A DNA stretch of 36,380 bases from Fimbriiglobus sp. GTDB taxonomy: Bacteria; Planctomycetota; Planctomycetia; Gemmatales; Gemmataceae. Shown here piece by piece: positions 23,462 to 32,699 of this stretch. The stretch covers positions 1 through 36,380 of the forward strand of contig JALHQU010000044.1 in the NCBI GenBank assembly GCA_022841795.1, given 5' to 3'. The notes under the pieces are model-generated. The model was not told the DNA's origin. It did not search any database and saw only the letters and a program-made list of their open reading frames with translations. Position 1 is the first letter of the stretch. Each line of letters opens with the position of its first letter. A program made the position numbers and the translations under genes.

Positions 23462-25732
23462 TCACACCGCCCGGCCGCAGAACCACGCCCACGCCGCCTC
23501 CCCGCAGGCGAACACGAACAGCGCCAGCAGCACCCACACCGTCCACTCCCGCTGCGCGCGGATCTGGCCGATCGTCTCCGCCTCCCCGCCGCCGGCGGTG
23601 AGCACCGGCCGCACCCCCAGTTTCCCCTCCGCCTCGTCGTCCGTCAGCAGTTCCAGGTTGTCCGACTCCCGCAGGTCGGGCACCACGGCGAACCGCGGCA
23701 GGTCGTCGTCCCGCTGGCCGGGGTACACGATGCGGTACTCGCCGGCCGCCGTCGTGTCCGCCACGGTGAGCGTCAGCCGCCCGCCGCCGGCCCCGCCGGT
23801 GGCCTTGCCGAGCGACACCTTGCGGGCGTCCGGGCGGAGCAGTTCGAACTCCGGCTGAGCTTCCGGCGGGTGCCAGATGATCTGCTGGCCGGACACCAGG
23901 TTCGCCCCCCGCCCCTCCCGCCCGGTCAGGTGCGACAGGGCGAACCGCACCGCCGCCACATACGACGTGCCGGCCGTCTTCCCCGGCCAGTTCGTCCAGG
24001 TGGCGTCCAGGGTGGTGTGAACCAGAATCACCTCGCCCGACCCGACCGCCTTGGCCGACACCAGCGGCTTCTGGTTGTCTAAGCGCAGCACCGCCCGGCC
24101 GAGGGTGCCGCGGTCGGTCTCGTCGGCGCCGAGCACGGCGAACACGTCCACGTCGGCGACGGCCGTGCGGAACGGCTCGTTCCGCAGCCGCGACAGGAAC
24201 GACGGGTTCTCGATGGTGTCCGGGGCCGGCTTGAACGGCGCCTCCGGGGTGGTGGCGACCTTCGCCGTCAGGTCGAACGGCAGCAGCTTCACCCCGCCGC
24301 TGCCGAACACCCGGTTGTAACTGTCCGGCAGCACGAACTCGCCGCACCCGACGATCAGCCCGCCGCCGTCCTCGACGAACTTCTTCAGGCCGGCGGCGAA
24401 CTCCGGGGTGACGGCCGGCAGGCCGTGCTTGTCGGCGGGGTCGGCCGGCACGTCCGCCAGCACCACGATCTGGTAGTCGGTCAGCTTGGCGTTCACCGCC
24501 TGATCCGCGGTGACGACCACCGTCTTGATGAAGTAGTCGTCCTGCTGGGTGTCCGCCACCGGGGTGATGGCGTTGGCGACGAAGTGCGACGCCGACTCCT
24601 TCGAGTCCCGCGGGTCCGGCCGGCCGTCCACCACCAGCACGCTGATCCGCCGGCGGACGAGGATGAGCTTGTCGAAGCGGTTGTCGCCGGGCAGGTCGTC
24701 CGGCTGGGTGAGGGTGGCGGTGGGGCGGCCGTTCGGGTCGGTGCCGGCGGCGCCGACGCGGGCGGTGAGCAGCCGCTGGCCGGGGTCGCCGAGCGCGGCC
24801 GTCATGGTGACGGGGAAGGTGCCGCCGGGAGCGATCTCCGGGGCCAGCCCGGTGTCAATGATTTCCTTCTCGTTGCTGTCCACGGTCAGGCTGACGGCCA
24901 CGTTCGTCACCTTCTCCTTGCCGGTGTTCTTCACCAGCACGGTGAACGGCAGGCGGGTGCCGGAGTGCGGGATGGCGTCCGGGAAGGTGATGTCCGTGAC
25001 GGCCACGTTCCGCACCTTCGGCTGCACCACCACCCCCTGCTCCACCCGCGGCGGGGTGCCGCACCGCAGCGGGTACACGGTCGCCCGCTGCCGCAGTTCG
25101 ACCGCCTTCGCCGCCACCGCCCCCTCCAGCCCGGTGCGTTGCAGGTCGCTGAGCAGGTACACCTCCTTGTTCGCCCCGGTCACGCGGTCGAGGGCGGCGA
25201 GCGCCTCCACCAGCCCCGGCGCCAGGTCCCCGGCCTGGCTGGTCAGCCGTAGCCCCTTCACCACGTTCCGCGCCTGGTCCAGGTTGGACGGGGTGAACGG
25301 CACCGCCGCCGCCCGGTCCGAACACGTCACCACCTGCACCGTCGAGTTGGCCGGCAGGTTGTCGATGACCGACAGGGCGGCGTCCTGCGCCCGCTCGAAC
25401 CGCGTCTTCCCGCCGTCCGTCGCGCCCATGCTGTACGACGTGTCGATCACCAGCACCGCGTCCACGCTCTCGGAGCGGGCGGACAGCGCCCGCCAGCCGA
25501 CCACCGGCCGGGCCAGGGCGACGGCCAGCAGCAGCAGGCACAGGCACCGCAGCAGCAGCAGGATCAGTTCGCGGAACTTGATCCGCCGGGAGGTCTGCTC
25601 GATCGCCTTGCGGAGGAAGTCCATGGCCGCCCACGGCAGCGGGCGGTACCACGCCTTGAACAGGAAGTGCAGCAGGATCGGCAGCCCGACCGCCGCGGCC
25701 CCGGCCAACAAGATTGGAGACAGGAAGGACAT
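23462..25732 (-). CDS. BatA-like VWA membrane protein
   Basis: A 756-residue protein. The N-terminus is the BatA_N type (MSFLSPILLAGAAAVGLPIL, then PLPWAAMDFL and RIKFRELILLLLRCLCLLLLAVALARP), with two membrane helices. A VWA domain follows with an intact MIDAS motif DTSYS (97-101) and SDLQRTG. Later parts are beta-rich (a CARDB-like stretch, TVLVKNTGKEKVTNVAVSL), then a GATase-like region (GLKKFVEDGGGLIVG), and a C-terminal membrane helix near 735-755. It should sit in the cytoplasmic membrane with the VWA domain presented to a partner protein, activated by the MoxR ATPase. It is the largest member of the cluster and is separated from DUF58 only by the bracketed lipoprotein gene. Confidence 0.85.
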   Translation of the reverse strand: MSFLSPILLAGAAAVGLPILLHFLFKAWYRPLPWAAMDFLRKAIEQTSRRIKFRELILLLLRCLCLLLLAVALARPVVGWRALSARSESVDAVLVIDTSYSMGATDGGKTRFERAQDAALSVIDNLPANSTVQVVTCSDRAAAVPFTPSNLDQARNVVKGLRLTSQAGDLAPGLVEALAALDRVTGANKEVYLLSDLQRTGLEGAVAAKAVELRQRATVYPLRCGTPPRVEQGVVVQPKVRNVAVTDITFPDAIPHSGTRLPFTVLVKNTGKEKVTNVAVSLTVDSNEKEIIDTGLAPEIAPGGTFPVTMTAALGDPGQRLLTARVGAAGTDPNGRPTATLTQPDDLPGDNRFDKLILVRRRISVLVVDGRPDPRDSKESASHFVANAITPVADTQQDDYFIKTVVVTADQAVNAKLTDYQIVVLADVPADPADKHGLPAVTPEFAAGLKKFVEDGGGLIVGCGEFVLPDSYNRVFGSGGVKLLPFDLTAKVATTPEAPFKPAPDTIENPSFLSRLRNEPFRTAVADVDVFAVLGADETDRGTLGRAVLRLDNQKPLVSAKAVGSGEVILVHTTLDATWTNWPGKTAGTSYVAAVRFALSHLTGREGRGANLVSGQQIIWHPPEAQPEFELLRPDARKVSLGKATGGAGGGRLTLTVADTTAAGEYRIVYPGQRDDDLPRFAVVPDLRESDNLELLTDDEAEGKLGVRPVLTAGGGEAETIGQIRAQREWTVWVLLALFVFACGEAAWAWFCGRAV

Positions 25733-25742
25733 TTCGCTCCCA

Positions 25743-26560
25743 GTTAGCCCGACGCGCGAGCGAGGGGTGCGTGCTGGCTTCAGTCGGTCTTCTTATCGTC
25801 CGCAGACCGCCTGAAGGCGGGACACCAGCGAAACCACGGCCGGCGGCGTTCGCTCACTTGCTGGTCGGGGCCGTGCGGGCCGGGGCCGTTTCCCTCCGCT
25901 CGCGGGGAGGGGCATCCGGCTTGCCCCTCTTGAGATGCAGCACCACCACGCCGTTGAGATTCCGCTGCTCGTCCGTATCGCCCTGACCCGCCCTCGACTT
26001 CGGAACGAACTCGGTCGGTCGCGGCGTCGGCTTCATAGCCAGCGCGACAACGAGGGAATCCCCATCGAGTTTGTAGACGCCGTGCAACTTCGGGAGCTTC
26101 ACCAGCTTGGTGCTTTGAACGGCCTTCTGTCCGGGCAGTGCCGGGCGGAACACCGGCACCTCAAACTCCGTCTCGCCTTTCTCGTTCGTCAACTCCAGAT
26201 CGATGGTCTTCGGCGTCGCGGTCTGATCGACCCGGATCCGCATGTACTCGACCTCTTGCGGGCCGACACCGAATTCGCCCTGCGCGCCGGATACCTTGAG
26301 AAACAACCTCGCCACAATTCCGGGTGGAATTTTTTCATCTTCGGTCACTTCAAATTTGGACACCTTCCATTCACCTTCCGCGGTTGCCAGATCGTCTTTC
26401 GGCGCAGAACTCGAAGCAGATGCGAGAGAAGTCGGCGTGGGGGTCGCCTTCGGGTTGCCGCACCCGGCCGCGGCTACCGCCGCGAGGAACACGAACAGGG
26501 CGTGAGATCGCATCGCTTCACCTCTCCGTTTGCTGACCCTCGCTGGCGCGTCGGGCTAAC
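25743..26560. other. Lipoprotein cassette bracketed by family C arms
   Basis: The left arm at 25743-25766 (GTTAGCCCGACGCGCGAGCG...) and the right arm at 26537-26560 are inverted relative to each other and match the two arms of the closed palindrome at 4522-4581, with one difference in the left arm. Between them lie one lipoprotein gene and, at about 25795-25825, a small GCCTGAAGGC-type repeat. The unit may be a palindrome opened by a gene or a gene-carrying version of the palindrome. Confidence 0.6.
25854..26513 (-). CDS. TIGR03067-like lipoprotein
   Basis: A 219-residue lipoprotein. The signal peptide ends in the lipobox AAAGC (Cys near residue 18), followed by a Thr/Ser/Pro-rich linker. 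The domain begins with LATAEGEWKVSKFEV and continues with alternating hydrophobic strands (VYKLDGDSLVVALAMKP, then LNGVVVLHLKR). This fits the small beta-barrel TIGR03067 family that is expanded in planctomycetes and has no established function. By eye its GC content is lower than that of the flanking Bat-type genes. It lies between DUF58 and the BatA-like gene on the same strand, bracketed by repeat arms, so it is probably an inserted passenger and not a core member of the system. Confidence 0.7.
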   Translation of the reverse strand: MRSHALFVFLAAVAAAGCGNPKATPTPTSLASASSSAPKDDLATAEGEWKVSKFEVTEDEKIPPGIVARLFLKVSGAQGEFGVGPQEVEYMRIRVDQTATPKTIDLELTNEKGETEFEVPVFRPALPGQKAVQSTKLVKLPKLHGVYKLDGDSLVVALAMKPTPRPTEFVPKSRAGQGDTDEQRNLNGVVVLHLKRGKPDAPPRERRETAPARTAPTSK

Positions 26561-26563
26561 GAA

Positions 26564-27454
26564 TCACTTCCGCATCTGTTGCAGCCGTCGCACCAGGTAC
26601 TCGCCCAGCCCCTGCGCCAGGTTGCGGTCCGTCCGCATCAGCACGTAGTCCACCCGGCTGCCGTCGCACCCGCGTTGCAACTCGTCCAGGTACTGCTTCA
26701 CCACCTTCAGGTACGCCGGGCGGAGCAGGTGCGGGCGGGCGAGCAGGTGGTCCGCCCCTTCCAGGTTGGTGAACCGGATGTTGCCGTCCAGCGGGAAGTC
26801 GATCTCGTCCCGGTGCAGGACGTGCAGGAGGCACACCTCGTGCCCGCGGAACCGCACCTGCCGCAGTCCGTTCAGCAGCGTGTCGAGATCGTCGAAGCAG
26901 TCGGAGATGAGGAACACGATGCCGCGGCGGGACACCTGGTCGGTGATGCGTTCGAGCAGCGGGGCGATGGCCGTCTTCTGCCCGGCCTGGGCCTCCTCCA
27001 GCTTGCGGCAGACGGCGTTCACGTGCGGCAGGGCGCTGCTCGGCGGCAGCTCGTCCCGCAGGTCGGAGTCGAACGTGCGGAGGCCGACGCTGTCGCGCTG
27101 GCGGACGATGGTGAACGCCAGGCTGGCGGCCAGCAGCTTGGCGTACTCCAGCTTGTTCTCCGCCCCGTCGCCGTACCGCATCGAGTTGCTCGTGTCCACC
27201 AGCAGGTGGGCGGTGAAGTTCGTCTCCTGCTCGTACTGCTTGACCGTGTACCGCTCGCTCCGCCCGTAGCTCTTCCAGTCGATGTGCCGGATGTCGTCGC
27301 CGGGCACGTACTCGCGGTGCTGGACGAACTCGACGCTGAACCCGCGGAACGGCGACTTGTGGTCGCCGACGCGGAGACCTTCCACCAACTGGCGGGCCTT
27401 CACCCCGAGCGCCTCCGCTCGCGCCAGCACGTCAGGTTGAAGCAGCTCAGACAT
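26564..27454 (-). CDS. DUF58 protein of the MoxR/VWA cluster
   Basis: A 296-residue soluble protein. The DUF58 signature REYVPGDDIRHIDWKSYGR is at 47-65, followed by LLVDTSNSM (87-92), the degenerate VWA metal site, and LISDCFDDLDTLL further on. DUF58 proteins form the link between MoxR ATPases and membrane VWA proteins. The gene follows MoxR on the same strand but is separated from it by the palindromic element at 27478-27576. The last codons are 4 bases from the family C arm at 26537-26560. Confidence 0.9.
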   Translation of the reverse strand: MSELLQPDVLARAEALGVKARQLVEGLRVGDHKSPFRGFSVEFVQHREYVPGDDIRHIDWKSYGRSERYTVKQYEQETNFTAHLLVDTSNSMRYGDGAENKLEYAKLLAASLAFTIVRQRDSVGLRTFDSDLRDELPPSSALPHVNAVCRKLEEAQAGQKTAIAPLLERITDQVSRRGIVFLISDCFDDLDTLLNGLRQVRFRGHEVCLLHVLHRDEIDFPLDGNIRFTNLEGADHLLARPHLLRPAYLKVVKQYLDELQRGCDGSRVDYVLMRTDRNLAQGLGEYLVRRLQQMRK

Positions 27455-27477
27455 TCACCGCCCCGATTTGAGCAACG

Positions 27478-27576
27478 GACTAACCACAGAGACGCAGGGA
27501 CACAGAGAAGGCAGGAGCAGTTCTGTTGAATGCATTTTCTCGCTTGCTCTGTGTCCCTGTGTCTCTGTGGTTAGTC
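27478..27576. mobile_element. MITE-like palindrome, TAACCACAGAG type
   Basis: 30-bp inverted arms with one mismatch (27478-27507 and 27547-27576), the outer bases being GACTAACCACAGAGAC. The centre is AT-richer than the surroundings and has no gene. It lies between the MoxR stop and the DUF58 start. It is unrelated in sequence to the other palindromes in the window. Mobility is inferred from structure. Confidence 0.75.
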
Positions 27577-27589
27577 TTCCGGTCCGAAA

Positions 27590-28597
<1,008 letters not shown>

Positions 28598-29113
28598 ATC
28601 AGGGGACTCGGGCCGGAAGGCGGGCGGTGAGGCGCCGGGCGGGTGGGAGGGGAACCCGGCGCGGGGGCGACTACTGTACCAGACCCATCATCGCGGGGAA
28701 AGTTCCGCGTGTCAACTAAAACGTTAGGTGGGAGGGGGCCGGAGTGTGGTCCGCACACGCCGTGTGCGGGTGAGCGCAGACCGCACACGCCGTGCGCGGC
28801 CAACAATCGATTGCTGTCTTCAGGCCCGAAGGGCCGTACTCCCTCAGCCCAGGGCAAGTGAGCCGAAGGCGAACGTCGCCCTGGGTTGCGGTCTGCCACA
28901 TTCCCAAAGCCCCAACGGGGCGCCCTCCGGTAGCCCGCCCCTTCGGGGCTTGTTCCCATTTGCACGTCGTACCCAGGCCTGCGCTCGCTGGCGCTCGCTC
29001 CGACCTGGGCTGAGGGGGGACGGCCCTTCGGGCCTCAAAACCCGGTATCGACACCGGATTCCGACCGAGCATGTCAACAACACAGGCCTGGAGGCCTGTG
29101 CCACCAGACCCCT
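28598..29113. repeat. Gene-free region with a 212-bp palindromic structure
   Basis: No convincing gene. Two short hairpins (CCGCACACGCCGTGTGCGG near 28751 and a relative near 28781) are followed by a long inverted structure. Its outer arms are GGCCCGAAGGGCCGT at 28823 and ACGGCCCTTCGGGCC ending at 29034, each continuing inward into a CTCAGCCCAGG / CCTGGGCTGAG pair. Inside are small hairpins such as CCCCTTCGGGG and AGCCCCAACGGGGC. A further palindrome (ACAGGCCTGGAGGCCTGT) lies near 29080. It could be a structured RNA or a repeat element. Open frames across it read only repeats. Confidence 0.65.
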
Positions 29114-30766
29114 TCAATCCTCGTCCTTCGCCTTCGGCTTCGGCGGGGCGGCCCACACCCCGCTGATCGTCCGCCGGTCGGCGGCGAACCGGCACAGCAC
29201 CGGCATGTCCGCCTTCAGGTCGGCCAGTTTCGCGTCCCGCCCTTCGAGCCGGAAGGTGCAGTCGGCGGTGAGGGCGAACGACAGGTCCACCCGCCGCTCC
29301 TCCTTGTGCCCGGCCACCAGCAGCGTGAGCGTGATCGACTTGTTCGCCGCGTCCACGCCCTTCACCGTCGCCGACAGCTCGCCCGGCTCGGCGTCCGCGT
29401 ACACGCCCTGGATGGTCTTCTTGTCCAGGCCGAACTCCAGTTCCACCTTGCGGCCGCCCAGGTCGTCGATGGACCCGGGCAGCCCGTCCACCTCGATCTT
29501 CGCCTCGGCCCCGACCGCCAGCGTCACGTCGAACTCGAACCCGTTCCCCTGCTCGGCCTGGAAGGTGATGGCCGGCGAGTGGGCGTCGGTCTTACGGACG
29601 ACCGTCTTCATCCGCGGCCACTCCGCCTCCACCTTGACCGCCGCCTTCGCGTCCCCCTGGAACGACACGTCCGCCCGCATCCCGGCTTTCAGTTCGCCCA
29701 GCTTCACCGCCCGCCGCGCCACCACCACCTCCGTCTTGGCGTCCACCTCCACCGGCAGGTCGAACTTGTCCTCGTCGGTGGTGACCACCAGCGTGTTCGC
29801 CGCCGCGTCGATGCTCTTGATGACCCCCTCGCGGACGTCCAGCTTCGGCTTCGCCGGCTTCTTGTCGTCGTCGTCGTCCACGACTTTCGGCTGCTGATAA
29901 GGTTGCCCCGCCTTCGGCGGTGGCGGGGCCTGGGTGACGGGTTGTTCGGCCTGTGCCGGTTTCAGCATCACCCCGCCGCCGATCAGCCCGCCGACCGCCA
30001 CCACCGCCGCCAACAGGTACCACTTCGTGTGCGACATGGCCGACACCGCCTCGTGTGTGAGGGAAAGAACGGACGCGGACACCGCCCCGCCGAGGGCGAC
30101 CGACACGGCGGACGTGCCGAGGGCCGGCGGCACCGCCCGCGCGGACGCCGCGGTGAGCGACACCACCAGCGCGGACACGCTGAGCGCCACGCCCCGCCGG
30201 GTGAGCCGGTCGCGGAGCTTCTCCCGCCCGCGGAACAGCCGCCCGCGGAGCTGCCCGTCGCTGACGCCGAGCAGCTTCGCCGCCTCCTCCGTCGTGTGCC
30301 CTTGCAGGTGGCACAGGACGATCGGCTCGCGGTACGCCGCCGGCAGCGCCCGCAGCTCCTCGTCCAGCACGGCCGACAGGTCGGACGGCGGCGGCTGGTC
30401 CGGAGCGGGTTGGGCGTCCGCAATCAGTGGTTGAACCGCCCGCCGGGCCGCCCGCGCCGCCGCCTTCCGGCACACGTGGACGGCCACCTGGTACAGCCAG
30501 CCGCCGAGCGACTCCCGCCACCGCACCCGCCCGGCCTTCCTCGCCAGCACCAGGAACGTGGCCTGGAAAGCGTCGTCGGCCGCGTGCGGGTCCCGCAGCC
30601 GCCGCCGGCACACCCCCAGCACCATCGGCCCGTGCTTGTGAACCAGCGAGGCGAACGCCGACTCGTCCCGGCTCTGGTGGAACCGGGCGATCAGCTCGCG
30701 GTCGGTGGCCGGGTCGTAGGGGCGGCCGGCCAGCCGGGCGAACGCGGACGTGAGGTGCGACGCCAT
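29114..30766 (-). CDS. ECF sigma factor fused to a membrane anchor and extracytoplasmic domain
   Basis: A 550-residue protein from ATG 30766 (a GTG at 30844 would add 26 proline- and glycine-rich residues that look untranslated). Sigma region 2 covers about 20-115 (ELIARFHQSRDESAF, then DAFQATFLVLARKAG). Region 4 covers about 140-190 (LPAAYREPIVLCHLQGHTTEEAAKLLGVSDGQLRGRLFRGREKLRDRL). One or two hydrophobic segments follow (LSVSALVVSLTAASARA, then YLLAAVVAVGGLIGGGVML) and then a long beta-rich C-terminal part with repeated strands (REGVIKSIDAAANTLVV, then SATVKGVDAANKSITLTLL). This is the architecture of the ECF01-Gob-type sigma factors of Gemmata. The C-terminal domain probably senses envelope signals in place of a separate anti-sigma factor. 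Confidence 0.85.
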   Translation of the reverse strand: MASHLTSAFARLAGRPYDPATDRELIARFHQSRDESAFASLVHKHGPMVLGVCRRRLRDPHAADDAFQATFLVLARKAGRVRWRESLGGWLYQVAVHVCRKAAARAARRAVQPLIADAQPAPDQPPPSDLSAVLDEELRALPAAYREPIVLCHLQGHTTEEAAKLLGVSDGQLRGRLFRGREKLRDRLTRRGVALSVSALVVSLTAASARAVPPALGTSAVSVALGGAVSASVLSLTHEAVSAMSHTKWYLLAAVVAVGGLIGGGVMLKPAQAEQPVTQAPPPPKAGQPYQQPKVVDDDDDKKPAKPKLDVREGVIKSIDAAANTLVVTTDEDKFDLPVEVDAKTEVVVARRAVKLGELKAGMRADVSFQGDAKAAVKVEAEWPRMKTVVRKTDAHSPAITFQAEQGNGFEFDVTLAVGAEAKIEVDGLPGSIDDLGGRKVELEFGLDKKTIQGVYADAEPGELSATVKGVDAANKSITLTLLVAGHKEERRVDLSFALTADCTFRLEGRDAKLADLKADMPVLCRFAADRRTISGVWAAPPKPKAKDED

Positions 30767-30918
30767 CCCGGCCCCCGTGCGGGTGTCCGCGGGGGAATCC
30801 CCGGCCGGCCGGCCGGGCGCACGCGGATCCGGGGAATTCGTCACGGGGTCGATTCGGGCTGGCGGGGCGGGCGGTTTACCCAGATGATAGACTGCGGACA
30901 GGCCCGGAGGGGATGCGC

Positions 30919-31512
30919 ATGAGCACGGGGACGAAGCCGCTGACGATGGACGACCTGCTGAACATGCCGGACGACGGCGTGCGGCGGTGGATCATCAACG
31001 GCGAGCTGCGGGAAGAGAAGATGGACACCGGCGAGTTCAACGGGGAAGTCATGACCGTCCGCAACCGCTTCCACTCCACCACGATGGCGAACGTGACCGG
31101 CGTGTTGAGCGTCTGGCGGTGGGCGCTGCCCCAACCGCGCGGGGTGGTGGTGTGCGGGGAGGCGGGGGTGCTGCTGCCGGGCGGGCCGGAGAACGCCGTC
31201 GGGGTGGACGTGGCCTACGTCCCGCCGGACGTGATGGTCCAGCAGACGGAGGAAACGACCGTCATCCACGGGGTGCCCACGCTGATGGTGGAGATCCTGT
31301 CGCCGAACACGACGATGCGGTCCATCAACGAGCGGGTTCGCACCTACCACCAGGCCGGGGTGCCGCTGGTGTGGGTGGTCGATCCGGAGCAGCGGATCGT
31401 CATGATCCGCCGCCGCGGTGCCCGGACGGTGACGGTGAACGATGAACAAGAACTGACCGGCGACCCGGAACTGCCGGGGTTCCGCGTGCCGGTGGCCCGG
31501 CTGTTCGAGTAG
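30919..31512 (+). CDS. Uma2 (DUF820) family putative endonuclease
   Basis: A 197-residue protein of the PD-(D/E)XK superfamily. The start of the domain is LTMDDLLNMPDDG. The fold motifs are VGVDVAYVPPD (Asp) and TLMVEILSPNT (Glu, with the Ser-Pro variant usual in this family). The tail YHQAGVPLVWVVDPEQRIVMI is typical. I choose the ATG at 30919, because GGAGGGG then lies at normal spacing. The ATG at 30913 directly abuts that purine run. It is transcribed divergently from the sigma-fusion gene. Uma2 genes occur in many copies in planctomycetes and cyanobacteria without a firmly established function. Confidence 0.9.
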   Translation: MSTGTKPLTMDDLLNMPDDGVRRWIINGELREEKMDTGEFNGEVMTVRNRFHSTTMANVTGVLSVWRWALPQPRGVVVCGEAGVLLPGGPENAVGVDVAYVPPDVMVQQTEETTVIHGVPTLMVEILSPNTTMRSINERVRTYHQAGVPLVWVVDPEQRIVMIRRRGARTVTVNDEQELTGDPELPGFRVPVARLFE

Positions 31513-31519
31513 CGGCCGG

Positions 31520-32413
31520 CTACTTCTTCGCCTTCAGGTGTTTGTCCAGGAACGCCAGTGTCTTCTTGAACTGGTCGGCGGTGTTGAACTCCGGCCCGCC
31601 GTGCTTCGCCCCCTTCAGCACCACCAGCTCGGCGTCCACCTTCGCCGCCTTCAGCGCGGCGGCCAGGATTTCACTCTGGCCCACCGGCACCAGCGGATCC
31701 TGATCCCCGTGGACGATGAGGAACGGCGGGTCGTCGTTCGTCACGTACTCGAGCGGGTTGGCCGCCCGCGCCTTCTCCTTGTTCTGCTGCACCGCCCCGC
31801 CGATCAGCTTGCCCTCCGGGGCGTCGGCCGCGTCGTGGTCGATCGGCCCCTTCACCGTCGTCTGCTCCTTCATCTTCAGCAGGTCGGTCGGCCCGAACCA
31901 GTCCACCACGCACTGCACCCGGCTGCTCTGCTTGGCGTTCCTGCCGTCGCCCTCCAGCTCCTTCACGTCCCCGCTGGTGCCGAGCAGGGCCACCAGGTGC
32001 CCGCCGGCCGAGCTGCCCCACACGCCGACGCGGTCCGGGTCGATCTTGTACGCCTTGGCGTTCGCCCGCAGGTGGCGGAGGGCGGCTTTGCAGTCCTCGA
32101 TCTGGGCGGGGAACTTGGCGTGCTGGCTGAGCCGGTAGTTGGTGGCCGCCACGGCGTACCCGTGTTCCAACAGTTTGAGCGCCGGCCCGCCCTCCTTCGA
32201 CCCGCCCTGCCACGCCCCGCCGTGGACCCACACCACCAGCGGGAACGGGCCGTCGCCCTTCGGGGTGTACACGTCCAGCTTGTGCCGCTCGTGCGTGCCG
32301 TAGGCCACGTCCTTCTCGGCGGTCGTGCCGTCGGGCACCTTCGGCCCGCGATTCTGGGCGAAACCGGGTGTGGTCACGATCAGGGTGGCGAGGGCGAGCA
32401 GGCGGACGGACAT
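31520..32413 (-). CDS. Exported alpha/beta hydrolase, esterase/lipase type
   Basis: A 297-residue protein with a signal peptide (MSVRLLALATLIVTTPGFAQ). The oxyanion-hole motif HGGAW is at 64-68, the nucleophile motif GSSAGG has Ser135, the acid is in VHGDQDPLVP (Asp237 or 239), and the histidine is His271 in GAKHGG. This is the BD-FAE/hormone-sensitive-lipase-like layout, so the enzyme probably removes acyl, acetyl or feruloyl groups from polysaccharides outside the cytoplasm. The substrate cannot be deduced. It is convergent with the Uma2 gene, the stops being 7 bases apart. Confidence 0.9.
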   Translation of the reverse strand: MSVRLLALATLIVTTPGFAQNRGPKVPDGTTAEKDVAYGTHERHKLDVYTPKGDGPFPLVVWVHGGAWQGGSKEGGPALKLLEHGYAVAATNYRLSQHAKFPAQIEDCKAALRHLRANAKAYKIDPDRVGVWGSSAGGHLVALLGTSGDVKELEGDGRNAKQSSRVQCVVDWFGPTDLLKMKEQTTVKGPIDHDAADAPEGKLIGGAVQQNKEKARAANPLEYVTNDDPPFLIVHGDQDPLVPVGQSEILAAALKAAKVDAELVVLKGAKHGGPEFNTADQFKKTLAFLDKHLKAKK

Positions 32414-32536
32414 GGCGAACTCCGAGGATGGGCGGACGGGAATTGAACCCGCGAACCCGGCCGGCGGTTCCGGTGTCCGGTCGGGTGAAGAACACCACTT
32501 GCCACCGCCGGGCGGGGCGTTATCATCGGCTGTGTC

Positions 32537-32607
32537 GCGGGATTGGTATATCGGCTGTGCCCAGCCTTCCCAAGGCTGTGAGAGGGGTTCGACTCCCCTA
32601 TCCCGCT
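32537..32607 (+). tRNA. tRNA-Gly, anticodon CCC
   Basis: A full cloverleaf can be drawn by hand. The acceptor stem pairs GCGGGAT with ATCCCGC. The anticodon stem pairs CAGCC with GGCTG around the loop TTCCCAA, giving anticodon CCC (reads GGG). The T arm is AGGGG-TTCGACT-CCCCT. A four-pair D stem with G-U pairs begins at 32546. The discriminator base is T, as usual for bacterial tRNA-Gly. CCA is not encoded. Confidence 0.93.
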
Positions 32608-32616
32608 CTGAAACGC

Positions 32617-32658
32617 GACCGGCCCGAGCAGCAGTTGCTGCTCGGGCCGGGTCGTTTT
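32617..32658 (+). terminator. Rho-independent terminator after the tRNA
   Basis: A 15-bp perfect stem (32619-32633 with 32636-32650, CCGGCCCGAGCAGCA and its complement) is followed by GTCG and four T. It begins 10 bases after the tRNA and is in the right position to end its transcript. Confidence 0.75.
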
Positions 32659-32686
32659 CCGTGGCACCGGCGGCCCGCCGGTGTTC
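32659..32686. repeat. Family D short palindrome
   Basis: CCGTGGCACCGGCGGCCCGC followed by CGGTGTTC. The core CCGGCGGCCCGCCGG is a palindrome with one central base. Further copies are at 35092, 35288, 36268, 36324 and 36359. Confidence 0.85.
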
Positions 32687-32699
32687 AACCCACCGCCGC

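Noticed and set aside
32425-32475. Possible second tRNA on the minus strand: GGGTTCAATTCCC followed by GTCCGCCCA looks like a T arm and acceptor end
   Set aside because: No matching 5' acceptor strand (GGGCGGA or TGGGCGG) or convincing anticodon arm could be found within about 100 bases. It may be a decayed tRNA fragment, but a full gene cannot be supported.
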